Shown here: piece after piece, positions 32,762 to 40,519 of the stretch | Layout of the letters: every line of letters begins with the position of its first letter | How positions within the stretch are numbered: the stretch's first letter is position 1 | NCBI GenBank assembly: GCA_024696355.1 | Contig: JAILGV010000030.1 | Coordinates: 1 to 64,000 of the forward strand | Source: Solobacterium sp. | Lineage (GTDB): Bacteria > Bacillota_I > Bacilli_A > Erysipelotrichales > Erysipelotrichaceae | Length of the DNA stretch: 64,000 nucleotides | Direction: 5' to 3' | Translations under genes and position numbers: made by a program | Notes under the pieces: model-generated | The model's database searches: none | Told to the model about the DNA's origin: nothing | Seen by the model: the letters and a program-made list of their open reading frames with translations, nothing else

Positions 32762-33580
32762 ATGGCAAAAAAGACAGATAAGAAAATCAATGTAAATATC
32801 AGACAGATCAAGGCTTCCGAGGTCAAAAACGATGACCTGAAGAAGGCCCTTCAGCTGCTGAAGGAGAATAAAAACCCGCAGAATGAGGCAATGATGTTCG
32901 GCGCGCTTCAGAAAGCGAATCTGCTTGTTCCGGCAGTATTTCAGGGAAATTCACCGAAAAATCTGCAGGTGAAGTTTGTCATGGTCAATACCAATGACGG
33001 AAGAAGCTTCTTCCCGGCATTTACGGATGAAGAGGAAGCACTGAAGCTGAAAATGAATGTTGAGGACAATAAAAGACAGTATGTTGTCCGCACTCTCAGG
33101 GACTATGCACTGATGCTCAGAGACGGCAGGTCAAATGCCGAGGGAATTGTCCTTAATCCGATGAGTGCAAATATTGTGATTCCGAAGGCGGCTGTTATCA
33201 AGCTCTGCGAAGCACAGCAGCTGAAGCAGAAGCAGGAGGCTGCCATGGCACAGGGCATTATTCCGGCCGGCGTCAATGTATCTTACAGCGAGCCGCGCAT
33301 TTATCCGACCGCTCTGGTCAATGCGGTGCATGACGCCTGCAGGGATATTCCCGAGGTCAGCAGGGTCTGGCTCAAGCAGATGATGGCCGGCTCGGCAGTC
33401 AGTTTCTCGCTGATTGTCGACACGGAAAGCAATGATCCGGCACTGTTTGACAGAATCCGTGAGATTGCCGTCCCGTATGCGAAGGATGTTCCGGTAGTGA
33501 CGGAAAAGTATACGGAGGAACTGGAAAAGAAAGCCGTACAGGATTCGTTCCCTCTGTTTGACAAGGAATTTGATGTCTGA
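32762..33580 (+). CDS. SseB-family protein
   Basis: A 272-residue protein with an SseB N-terminal domain (about 35-135; NEAMMFGALQKANLLVPAVF, FFPAFTDEEEAL, GIVLNPMS) and an SseB_C-like domain (about 165-265). SseB-type proteins are widespread and poorly characterised; in E. coli overexpression affects serine sensitivity. ATG 32762 follows GGGAG; the in-frame TTG at 32747 lies within that ribosome site. Its stop overlaps the next start by one base (TGATG), so it forms an operon with the GNAT/pyrophosphatase-like fusion. Confidence 0.8.
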   Translation: MAKKTDKKINVNIRQIKASEVKNDDLKKALQLLKENKNPQNEAMMFGALQKANLLVPAVFQGNSPKNLQVKFVMVNTNDGRSFFPAFTDEEEALKLKMNVEDNKRQYVVRTLRDYALMLRDGRSNAEGIVLNPMSANIVIPKAAVIKLCEAQQLKQKQEAAMAQGIIPAGVNVSYSEPRIYPTALVNAVHDACRDIPEVSRVWLKQMMAGSAVSFSLIVDTESNDPALFDRIREIAVPYAKDVPVVTEKYTEELEKKAVQDSFPLFDKEFDV

Positions 33581-34338
33581 TGGCAGTCAGAAGACTTGAC
33601 CGGGATGAATATCCCGATGCGGTGAATCTTGCCAGGGAAGTCTTCTTTTCACAGGGAAATCTGGGATTTTCCAGAGAGGGCGCCAGGTCGTTTCTGGAAT
33701 ATGTAAGTGCACACGGGGATCTTCTGGAATACTACGGTGCATATGAAGGAGACCTGAAGGGCATCATAGGATTTGACGATACATATCATATTTCACTGTT
33801 TTTCGTCAGGAGTGAGAATCAGAAGCAGGGAATCGGCAGAGAACTGCTGCAGGCGCTGACAGCGGAAGCGGCGGAGAACGGTGCCGCCAGAATTACGGTA
33901 AATGCGGCTGAATCTGCTGTGCCGGTATATGAGGCTCTCGGTTTTGAACAGGAAGGTGAACTGAGGGAGGAAGACGGAATCAGATATGTTCCGATGGAAC
34001 TGCTTCTCTGCAGCGGCATACTGGGCAGAACCGTGACCGTCTTCGTGGACAGGCCCTACGGGAGTTTTCATCCGTATTACGGGGATGTACAGTATACGGC
34101 AAACTACGGATATATCAGCACGATGACCGACGGTGCGTTTCAGGATGCATATGTATACGGACCCGGGGAACCTGTTGAAGTATTCAAAGGCACCGTAATT
34201 GCCGTGCTGTACAGGAAAAACAGCCATCAGTCAGTCTGGATCGTATCCTCCTGCAGTGATTATGAAAGACAGGATGTCCTGGATGCTGTGGGCAGCACCG
34301 AACAGTTTGAAGATACAAGGATCATATGGGATCACTGA
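33580..34338 (+). CDS. Fusion: GNAT acetyltransferase plus inorganic-pyrophosphatase-like domain
   Basis: A 252-residue protein. Residues 1-142 are a GNAT domain: ISLFFVRSENQKQGIGRELLQAL is the acetyl-CoA site, followed by VYEALGFEQEGE. Residues about 145-252 resemble small proteins of clostridia annotated as inorganic pyrophosphatase-like: GRTVTVFVDRPYGSFHP, YGDVQYTANYGYI and DAYVYGPGEPVEVFKGTVIAVLYRKN. Only some of the acidic metal ligands of true family I pyrophosphatases are apparent, so enzymatic activity of that half is doubtful. It is translationally coupled to sseB. The fusion is continuous in frame with no internal start seen. Confidence 0.75.
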   Translation: MAVRRLDRDEYPDAVNLAREVFFSQGNLGFSREGARSFLEYVSAHGDLLEYYGAYEGDLKGIIGFDDTYHISLFFVRSENQKQGIGRELLQALTAEAAENGAARITVNAAESAVPVYEALGFEQEGELREEDGIRYVPMELLLCSGILGRTVTVFVDRPYGSFHPYYGDVQYTANYGYISTMTDGAFQDAYVYGPGEPVEVFKGTVIAVLYRKNSHQSVWIVSSCSDYERQDVLDAVGSTEQFEDTRIIWDH

Positions 34339-34382
34339 TCCGCCTGAGCGGCAGATCCCGGCATCACATATTATGGATACAG

Positions 34383-34416
34383 AAGCCGTCCGTTCTGCTG
34401 AAGCGGATGGCTTTTC
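34383..34416 (+). terminator. Terminator of the sseB operon
   Basis: AAGCCGTCCG and CGGATGGCTT pair with one G-T wobble around a short loop, followed by TTTTC. Confidence 0.7.
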
Positions 34417-34525
34417 ATATGCGTATCTCACAAATTTCTCACTTTTGTTCAGTAAAAATTCACATTTGATTCAAACGGCAGACAGATTCGGCAGGTATTC
34501 TCTTAACTGCAAGGAGGAAAACAAC

Positions 34526-35311
34526 ATGAAGGCTGTTGAAACATTCCTGAGAGTGGAGCACAAGTATCCGCTTACTGCAGCACAGGCCGTGCAGTTTATG
34601 GAACTGGCCGGGAAATACCTCAGACCGGATATTTACCCGGAATATGAACTGCACAATATATATTACGACACCGAGGCAAATGAAATTGCCGTTCACTGTC
34701 TGAACAAACCGGAATACAAGGAAAAGCTGAGGCTGAGATCCTACGGTGATCCGGAACCGGGCACAACTGTCTATCTGGAAATAAAAAAGAAGTTCAGGGA
34801 GGACGGTGCAAAAAGAAGAATCCCGATGACCGAGAAACAGGCATCTGATTATATAGAATACGGAAAAAGGCCGGAGGCGGACAACAGGCAGATCGCCGGT
34901 GAGATTGATTATATTGTCAGCCGCTGTGATCTGAAGCCGAAGATATTTATTGCCTACCACCGGAAAGCATTCTCGGGAATCAATGAAAGTGACGTGAGAA
35001 TTACGTTTGATACAGATATCCGTTTCCGGACCGGGAACGTCTCGCTTCACGAATCGGGTGAAGAGAAGTATATCACCGGTCAGGATGATGTCCTGATGGA
35101 GATCAAAGTCAGCGGACGCTATCCGTACTGGCTGATGAAAATCCTGTCAGAGATGAAGCTGGTGCGCTCAAGCTTTTCAAAATACGGAATGATATATTCC
35201 GAACTGCTGAGACAGTCGGAGGAAAAGCGTGCATCCGCTGCGGTCCTGACGGAAACAGAATACAGAAATATGATGAACAGAAAGGAAAAAGTATGTTTAG
35301 TTCAATTTTAA
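34526..35311 (+). CDS. VTC-domain polyphosphate polymerase-like protein
   Basis: A 261-residue protein of the VTC/CYTH-like tunnel fold: LRVEHKYPLT at the start, NIYYDTE, KLRLRSYG, YLEIKKKF, an IFIAYHRKAF strand, RITFDTDIRFR, and VLMEIKVSGRYPYWL at the end. The basic and acidic residues lining the tunnel in yeast Vtc4 are recognisable. Bacterial VTC proteins pair with DUF4956 membrane proteins, as here, where the next ORF overlaps by 19 bp. Polyphosphate synthesis is likely but unproven for this group. AAGGAGG before ATG 34526 fixes the start; upstream in-frame codons cross the preceding gene and terminator. Confidence 0.85.
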   Translation: MKAVETFLRVEHKYPLTAAQAVQFMELAGKYLRPDIYPEYELHNIYYDTEANEIAVHCLNKPEYKEKLRLRSYGDPEPGTTVYLEIKKKFREDGAKRRIPMTEKQASDYIEYGKRPEADNRQIAGEIDYIVSRCDLKPKIFIAYHRKAFSGINESDVRITFDTDIRFRTGNVSLHESGEEKYITGQDDVLMEIKVSGRYPYWLMKILSEMKLVRSSFSKYGMIYSELLRQSEEKRASAAVLTETEYRNMMNRKEKVCLVQF

Positions 35312-35964
35312 CAGGTACATCATCCCTTACGATGATTCAGGTTCTTGTCTGCGCAGGCTCTGCGCTGGCATGCGGCCTGATAACGGCAACCGCTTATAAA
35401 ACAGCGGCCAATCCCTCCAAAGGCTTTACGGTTTCACTGATCCTCATGCCGGTGCTTGTCATGATGGTCATTATGATGGTCAACGGGAATCTCGGCATCG
35501 GAGTTGCGGTTGCCGGATCATTCCAGCTGATCAGGTTCCGTTCACTTCCCGGCAGGTCGAGTGATATGGCGGTGGTATTTCTCACCATGGCCGACGGACT
35601 GGCATGCGGCATGGGCTATACATTGTTTGCGCTGTTTATGACAGTACTGACGGTTCTTGCTGCAATGGCTGCGGACAGAATCGGCTTCTTCGGCCGCAGT
35701 GACCGCTTCCGCTATATTACCGTTACAATTCCCGAAGACCTGAACTACACGGATGCAATTACGCCGGTAATGGAAAAGTACACTTCCGGATACAGACAGA
35801 CAGGCATAAAGACGGTGAATCTGGGAACATTGTATGAACTGAATTATGAGGTAAAACTGACGGATGCGGCACTGGAAAAAGAACTTCTCGATCAGATCAG
35901 AGTGCGCAACGGCAATCTGACGGTCCGTTCTTCACTCCATGCACCTGTGATCCAGGAACTGTAA
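35293..35964 (+). CDS. DUF4956-family membrane protein, VTC partner
   Basis: A 223-residue protein with about four membrane helices in the first 130 residues (LVCAGSALACGLITA, LILMPVLVMMVIMMV, FALFMTVLTVLAAMAA). It has a conserved GSFQLIRFRSLPG loop and a soluble C-terminal ferredoxin-like domain (about 145-220). These are DUF4956 hallmarks. It overlaps the VTC gene and probably forms the membrane part of a polymerase-translocator. AAAGGAAAAAG precedes ATG 35293. Function is inferred from pairing. Confidence 0.85.
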   Translation: MFSSILTGTSSLTMIQVLVCAGSALACGLITATAYKTAANPSKGFTVSLILMPVLVMMVIMMVNGNLGIGVAVAGSFQLIRFRSLPGRSSDMAVVFLTMADGLACGMGYTLFALFMTVLTVLAAMAADRIGFFGRSDRFRYITVTIPEDLNYTDAITPVMEKYTSGYRQTGIKTVNLGTLYELNYEVKLTDAALEKELLDQIRVRNGNLTVRSSLHAPVIQEL

Positions 35965-36031
35965 CGGCAGCTGTGGATGCCGGCATGGCGCAGAGGGTTA
36001 TGAGAATCTGCAGCTGAACATACGGAAAATG

Positions 36032-36072
36032 CCCGGGAGGATGCGGAAAAATACTCCCGGGTTTTGTTGTTT
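36032..36072 (+). terminator. Terminator of the VTC operon
   Basis: CCCGGGAG and CTCCCGGG stem followed by ttttgttgttt. It lies in the 298-bp gap between DUF4956 and oadA. The rest of that gap is AT-rich promoter DNA, with a possible earlier TATAAT near 36131. Confidence 0.85.
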
Positions 36073-36217
36073 CCTGAGGGGCATTGCGCTTCTGCTGTGT
36101 CAGATGCGGGTGCAGACAGTCGTGAAATCTGTATAATTGTAAACATAATATGAATAAATATTTTTTTATAAAAATAATTTGCATCACCGTCAACACCTCG
36201 TATAAAGAAAAAAAGTA

Positions 36218-36226
36218 TGCTAAAAT
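36218..36226 (+). promoter_or_regulatory. Extended -10 promoter of the oxaloacetate decarboxylase operon
   Basis: TGC-TAAAAT lies 36 bp before ATG 36263; AAAAAAGGAGG is the ribosome site. Confidence 0.55.
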
Positions 36227-36262
36227 TTTAACTGATATGTAAAAAAGGAGGATTACTGCTTT

Positions 36263-37648
36263 ATGGGAAGACAAGTACATATTACCGAGGTGGTTCTGCG
36301 TGATGCCAATCAGTCTCAGATCGCTACCCGAATGCCCAGATCTGATTTTGAGGATATTCTCGAAACAATGGATCAGGCGGGTTATTACTCGATGGAAGTG
36401 TGGGGCGGTGCAACATTTGATTCCTGCCTGAGATATTTGGATGAAGATCCGTGGGACAGACTTCGTTTTATCCGTTCCAAAGTTAAAAACACCAAGCTGC
36501 AGATGCTTCTGAGAGGACAGAACATTCTCGGCTATAAACATTACTCTGATGATACCGTACGTGCATTTGTACGCAAATCCGTTGAAAACGGAATTGACAT
36601 CATCAGAATCTTTGACGCGCTGAACGATCCGCAGAACATGGCAACCGCTATTGATGAATGCCTGAAGGCAGGCGGACATGCCCAGGGATCAATCTGCTAT
36701 ACAGTCAGCCCGATTCATACATTCGAAAGCTATGTTGAGCTCGGCAAAAAACTCGAGAAGATGGGCTGCAATTCCATCTGCATCAAGGATATGGCCGGCA
36801 TTATGAGCCCTCAGGTCTGCTATGATCTGGTTTCCGCTCTGAAAAAGGAAGTCAATCTTCCGGTCTACGTTCATTCCCACAGCACAACAGGCCTCGGCCC
36901 GATGACTCTGGTGAAAGCTGTTGAAGCAGGCGCTGACGGAATTGATACGGCAATTTCCATTTTCTCCGGCGGAACATCACATCCTGCGACAGAATCCCTG
37001 GTCTATACGCTGAATGAAATGGGATTCGATACCGGTGTCAACCTGAAGGTCTGCCAGAAGATCAATGATCACTTCAAGCCTGTTCAGGAAAGATTCCTGA
37101 AAGAGGGCGGACTGAATCCGTCGGTTCTTACAACAAAGATTGACGCTCTGAACTATCAGATTCCGGGCGGAATGCTTTCCAACCTGATTTCACAGCTGAC
37201 TTCAGTAAATCAGCTCGACAAGCTGGATGAAGTTCTTCTGGAAACTCCGAAAGTAAGAAAAGACATGGGTTATCCTCCGCTGGTTACACCGATGAGCCAG
37301 ATGGTAGGTGCCCAGGCAGTTACGAATGTACTGCTCGGTGAACGCTATAAGTCCGTATCAAAAGAAGTTAAGGCATATCTGCTCGGAGAATACGGAAAAG
37401 CACCGGGAGAAGTCAGCGAAGAACTGATGAAGATCGCGCTCGGTGATCAGAAACCGTACGAAGGCCGTTATGATGACCTGATTGAACCGGAGATTCCGGG
37501 AGCGAAAGCATATCTCGGTGATCTTGCCGAGAGTGAAGAGGATGTTCTGAGTTATGTTGCATTCCCGCAGCAGGCTGAAGCGTTCTTAAAGAAGCGCCGT
37601 GAGAAGAAAGCTCTGAAGGTGTCCTATACCATTCAGGAGGTAGAATAA
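36263..37648 (+). CDS. oadA: Oxaloacetate decarboxylase alpha subunit, carboxyltransferase only
   Basis: A 461-residue HMGL-like/PYC_OADA carboxyltransferase that moves the C4 carboxyl of oxaloacetate to biotin, leaving pyruvate. Metal and catalytic residues are visible: D14 in VVLRDANQSQ, K175 in CIKDMAG, and H204/H206 in VHSHSTTG. It lacks the C-terminal biotin domain of classical OadA; biotin is carried by the separate protein two genes downstream. The motif reads DANQSQIATRM where many homologues have DAHQSLLATRM. It is the first gene of a four-gene operon encoding a Na+-pumping decarboxylase. Confidence 0.93.
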   Translation: MGRQVHITEVVLRDANQSQIATRMPRSDFEDILETMDQAGYYSMEVWGGATFDSCLRYLDEDPWDRLRFIRSKVKNTKLQMLLRGQNILGYKHYSDDTVRAFVRKSVENGIDIIRIFDALNDPQNMATAIDECLKAGGHAQGSICYTVSPIHTFESYVELGKKLEKMGCNSICIKDMAGIMSPQVCYDLVSALKKEVNLPVYVHSHSTTGLGPMTLVKAVEAGADGIDTAISIFSGGTSHPATESLVYTLNEMGFDTGVNLKVCQKINDHFKPVQERFLKEGGLNPSVLTTKIDALNYQIPGGMLSNLISQLTSVNQLDKLDEVLLETPKVRKDMGYPPLVTPMSQMVGAQAVTNVLLGERYKSVSKEVKAYLLGEYGKAPGEVSEELMKIALGDQKPYEGRYDDLIEPEIPGAKAYLGDLAESEEDVLSYVAFPQQAEAFLKKRREKKALKVSYTIQEVE

Positions 37649-37649
37649 T

Positions 37650-37979
37650 ATGCCGCTTATTCAGGCATTAATGATCGCGCTGTCAGGCTTTATCGTAGTA
37701 TTCATGATGCTCTGCATACTTTGGGGACTGATTTCGCTGGTAAGCAGAATTGTTGCCAGACTTCAGCCTGCCGAAGTACCTGCTCTGAAGCTTGCAGAGC
37801 CTGAAAAACGGAGTCAGCTGAAAGCTGAAGCGAAAAAACCTGCGGAAATATACGGCGGCGAAATTGCCCTGTATGATGTGGACGAAAAGACAGCAGCCTG
37901 CATTATGGCAATCATCAGTGATTCCACAAAGATTCCGCTGGATCATCTTATCTTCAAATCAATCAGAGCTTTGGACTAA
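37650..37979 (+). CDS. Oxaloacetate decarboxylase small membrane subunit (OadG-like)
   Basis: A 109-residue protein with one N-terminal membrane helix (about 8-34), a polar linker and a C-terminal ALYDVDEKTAACIMAIISD helix typical of OadG-family subunits that hold the complex together. Classical OadG binds Zn2+ through its C-terminal tail; no His-rich tail is present here. It starts two bases after the oadA stop, with AGGAGG upstream. It is expected to tether the alpha subunit to the membrane pump OadB. Confidence 0.85.
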   Translation: MPLIQALMIALSGFIVVFMMLCILWGLISLVSRIVARLQPAEVPALKLAEPEKRSQLKAEAKKPAEIYGGEIALYDVDEKTAACIMAIISDSTKIPLDHLIFKSIRALD

Positions 37980-37994
37980 AGGGGGATTGCAGTC

Positions 37995-38393
37995 ATGAAA
38001 TATATCGTTACATTAAACGGAAAAAAATATGAAGTTGAAGTAGAAAACGGCGAAGCTACAGCTGTCTATACAGGACCCGCCGAAGCAGTCAGTGCCGCAC
38101 CGGCACCCGCTGCGGCTCCTGCAGCTGCTCCTGCAGCAGCACCGGAACCTGAAGCTGTTCCGGCAGCACCTGCCGGAGCAGGAGATCCTGTCAAAGCACC
38201 GATGCCCGGAACAATTCTGGATGTTAAAGTTTCTGCCGGACAGAATGTCAAGGAAGGCGATGTCCTGTTTGTGCTTGAAGCAATGAAGATGGAAAATGAA
38301 ATTGTGGCTCCGAAAAACGGACAGATTACATCTGTTACAGTAGCCAAGGGAGCATCCGTTAAGACAGATCAGGTTCTGGCAACTCTGCAGTAA
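37995..38393 (+). CDS. Biotin carboxyl carrier subunit of the decarboxylase
   Basis: A 132-residue biotinyl protein. An N-terminal segment (1-28) is followed by a flexible Ala/Pro linker (about 30-62) and a biotinyl domain (about 63-132) with [11 protein letters not shown], the target lysine being K98. It shuttles carboxybiotin from OadA to OadB. The Ala-Pro linker is typical of swinging arms. It sits between the small and beta subunit genes; GGGGGA precedes the start. BirA, encoded 1.3 kb downstream on the other strand, would attach the biotin. Confidence 0.93.
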   Translation: MKYIVTLNGKKYEVEVENGEATAVYTGPAEAVSAAPAPAAAPAAAPAAAPEPEAVPAAPAGAGDPVKAPMPGTILDVKVSAGQNVKEGDVLFVLEAMKMENEIVAPKNGQITSVTVAKGASVKTDQVLATLQ

Positions 38394-38405
38394 GGAGGAT
38401 TATTC

Positions 38406-39530
38406 ATGTATATTATTGATGTCCTTCTGAAAATCTTTGAAGAATCGGGATTTGCCGGTCTGATTGAAGACCCCAGATACCTGATTATGATTCTGATTGC
38501 ATGTTTCCTGCTTTACCTCGGTATCGGCAAGAAATATGAACCGCTCCTGATGGTTCCGATTGCCTTCGGCATGCTGCTGGCAAATCTGCCGCGTACGGGA
38601 ATCACGGACGGTCTGATTCATTATCTGTCACTCGGTGTTGAATACGGAATTTACCCGTCACTGGTATTCCTGGGTACCGGAGCCATGACGGACTTCGGAC
38701 CGCTGATTGCGACGCCGTCCTCCCTGATAATGGGAGCCGGTGCACAGTTCGGCATCTTCACTGCATTCCTGATGGCGCTTGCACTCGGATTTGAACCGAA
38801 CGTTGCAGCTGCGATCGGTGTAATCGGCGGTGCGGACGGACCTACAGCGATCCTGACGGCATCAAAGCTTGCCATGGATTATCTGCCGGCAATTGCAATT
38901 GCTGCATATTCATACATGGCTCTGATTCCTATGATTCAGCCGCCTCTGATGCGTCTTGTCACAACGGAAAAAGAGCGCAAGGTCGTCATGAAGCAGGCAC
39001 GTACTGTTTCCAAGACGGAAAGAATCATTTTCCCGATCGTTGTTGCTATTTTCGTAGCTCTCCTGATTCCTGACACAGCTCCTCTGATCGGCATGCTGAT
39101 GTTCGGAAATCTTCTGAAGGAAACAGGTCTGACGGACAGACTCAGTGATACAGCACAGAATGCTCTGACTAATATTGTCATCATCTTCCTCGGCATGTCA
39201 GTCGGTGCAAAGGCAGTTGCAGTTACATTCCTGACATTCCGTACAATTGAAATTGTTGTTCTCGGTCTGATTGCCTTCAGCTTCAGTACGATCGGCGGCC
39301 TTCTGCTCGGCAAGCTGATGTACAAACTGACAAAGGGCAAGGTCAATCCTCTGATCGGTTCCGCAGGTGTATCTGCTGTTCCTATGGCTGCACGTGTCAG
39401 CCAGATGGAAGGTCAGAAAGCTAATCCGAGCAACTATCTGCTTATGCATGCCATGGGTCCCAATGTGGCAGGCGTAATCGGTTCCGCAGTTGCGGCGGGC
39501 TTCATGCTCAAGATCTTCGGAAGCTTATAA
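38406..39530 (+). CDS. oadB: Na+-pumping oxaloacetate decarboxylase beta subunit
   Basis: A 374-residue polytopic protein with about nine to eleven membrane segments. It contains the OadB signature regions [15 protein letters not shown], a conserved GGADGPTAI loop bearing the essential aspartate, and [10 protein letters not shown]. It decarboxylates carboxybiotin and exports Na+. AAGGAGG precedes the start, and the stop is followed by a strong terminator. The length agrees with the family. With oadA, the small subunit and the carrier, the pump is complete. Confidence 0.95.
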   Translation: MYIIDVLLKIFEESGFAGLIEDPRYLIMILIACFLLYLGIGKKYEPLLMVPIAFGMLLANLPRTGITDGLIHYLSLGVEYGIYPSLVFLGTGAMTDFGPLIATPSSLIMGAGAQFGIFTAFLMALALGFEPNVAAAIGVIGGADGPTAILTASKLAMDYLPAIAIAAYSYMALIPMIQPPLMRLVTTEKERKVVMKQARTVSKTERIIFPIVVAIFVALLIPDTAPLIGMLMFGNLLKETGLTDRLSDTAQNALTNIVIIFLGMSVGAKAVAVTFLTFRTIEIVVLGLIAFSFSTIGGLLLGKLMYKLTKGKVNPLIGSAGVSAVPMAARVSQMEGQKANPSNYLLMHAMGPNVAGVIGSAVAAGFMLKIFGSL

Positions 39531-39553
39531 TACGGCAGTTCATTCAGGTGATC

Positions 39554-39579
39554 AGTCCCGCATAAGCGGGACTTTTCTT
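39554..39579 (+). terminator. Terminator of the oxaloacetate decarboxylase operon
   Basis: AGTCCCGC, ataa loop, GCGGGACT, then TTTTCTT. Confidence 0.88.
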
Positions 39580-39626
39580 ATGGACACAGGAAAAAACTGC
39601 TCTTTACAGCAGAGCGCGGTGAGGAA

Positions 39627-39664
39627 ATAAAAGAAAAACACTCAGCTTTCTGAGGGCTGAGTGT
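39627..39664 (-). terminator. Terminator of birA
   Basis: On the minus strand ACACTCAG pairs with CTGAGTGT across the birA stop, followed by TTTTTCTTTTAT. Confidence 0.75.
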
Positions 39665-40436
39665 CCCAGGATGCCAGTGATACTTCACCTGAAGACAGAA
39701 TATACTCTCTGTCTGCCCGGACTATCAGATTGCCGTCATCATTGATGTCCACGGCTTTTCCGGTAATAATCCGTCCGTTCAGATGAAAGGATACTGTTCT
39801 TCCTGTCAGAAAGGAATAACTCCGGTAGGCATTGATCAGTTCCGGATCGTCAAGCCTTCTGCTCCAGTACATCAGACGGTTTGTAAGTTCGGCTGTCAGG
39901 ATGTTTCTGTCAAGATCCGGACAGTTCAGACTGCCGGCAGTATTCCGGATTTCCTCAGGAAATTCTTCGGTGAAAATGTTGATTCCGATTCCGGTGATGA
40001 TCCCCATTAATTCTCCTCTGCTGTTCCGCGGTGCTTCACACAGGATGCCGGCTACTTTGCGTCCGTTTACATAAAGGTCATTGACCCACTTGATGTCACA
40101 GGGAATGCCGGAACATGCAAGAACGGCTTCCCGCAGGGCAACCGCTGCAGCGACAGTCATGCGGCTGACGGCAGATTGTTCATCTTCGGGAAAAGTGACA
40201 AGCGTGTAGTAAAGGCCGGAGGAGGGGGAAAAGAAGGTGTGGCCTTTCCTGCCTCTTCCTGCGGTTTGTTCTTCCGCAGCGAAAACAGCAGGTGTACAGA
40301 GTCCCTCTGTCATCCGGCGCCGTGCTTCATCGTTTGTTGATCCGACTGATTCAAATGTAAATATTTTTATATCCGGATTATCCAGATAATGCATGATTTT
40401 CTCATTTGACAACATTTTCACATTTTTATTCTTCAT
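39642..40436 (-). CDS. birA: Biotin-protein ligase, no regulatory HTH
   Basis: A 264-residue ligase of the short BirA type. It shows ESVGSTNDEARR, the biotinyl-AMP loop AEEQTAGRGRKGH, DIKWVNDLYVNGRKVAGIL and GIGINIF, and a C-terminal SH3-like cap (GKAVDINDDGNLIV). The N-terminal helix-turn-helix of the repressor form of BirA is absent, so it should not regulate biotin genes. It lies next to the biotin-dependent decarboxylase operon, which may be its main client. Start ATG 40436; ATG 40415 is a possible alternative. Confidence 0.93.
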   Translation of the reverse strand: MKNKNVKMLSNEKIMHYLDNPDIKIFTFESVGSTNDEARRRMTEGLCTPAVFAAEEQTAGRGRKGHTFFSPSSGLYYTLVTFPEDEQSAVSRMTVAAAVALREAVLACSGIPCDIKWVNDLYVNGRKVAGILCEAPRNSRGELMGIITGIGINIFTEEFPEEIRNTAGSLNCPDLDRNILTAELTNRLMYWSRRLDDPELINAYRSYSFLTGRTVSFHLNGRIITGKAVDINDDGNLIVRADREYILSSGEVSLASWDTQPSES

Positions 40437-40519
40437 ATCTCTTTAATTCGGCACTAAAAAATTATACAATGAAATTGAAATCGGTATGTATGATTTCGTA
40501 GAAAAAATGGAGGCATATA

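Noticed and set aside
34199-34525. Upstream in-frame extension of the VTC gene to 34199
   Set aside because: It overlaps the preceding fusion gene and runs through its terminator; AAGGAGG fixes ATG 34526 and the VTC domain begins there.
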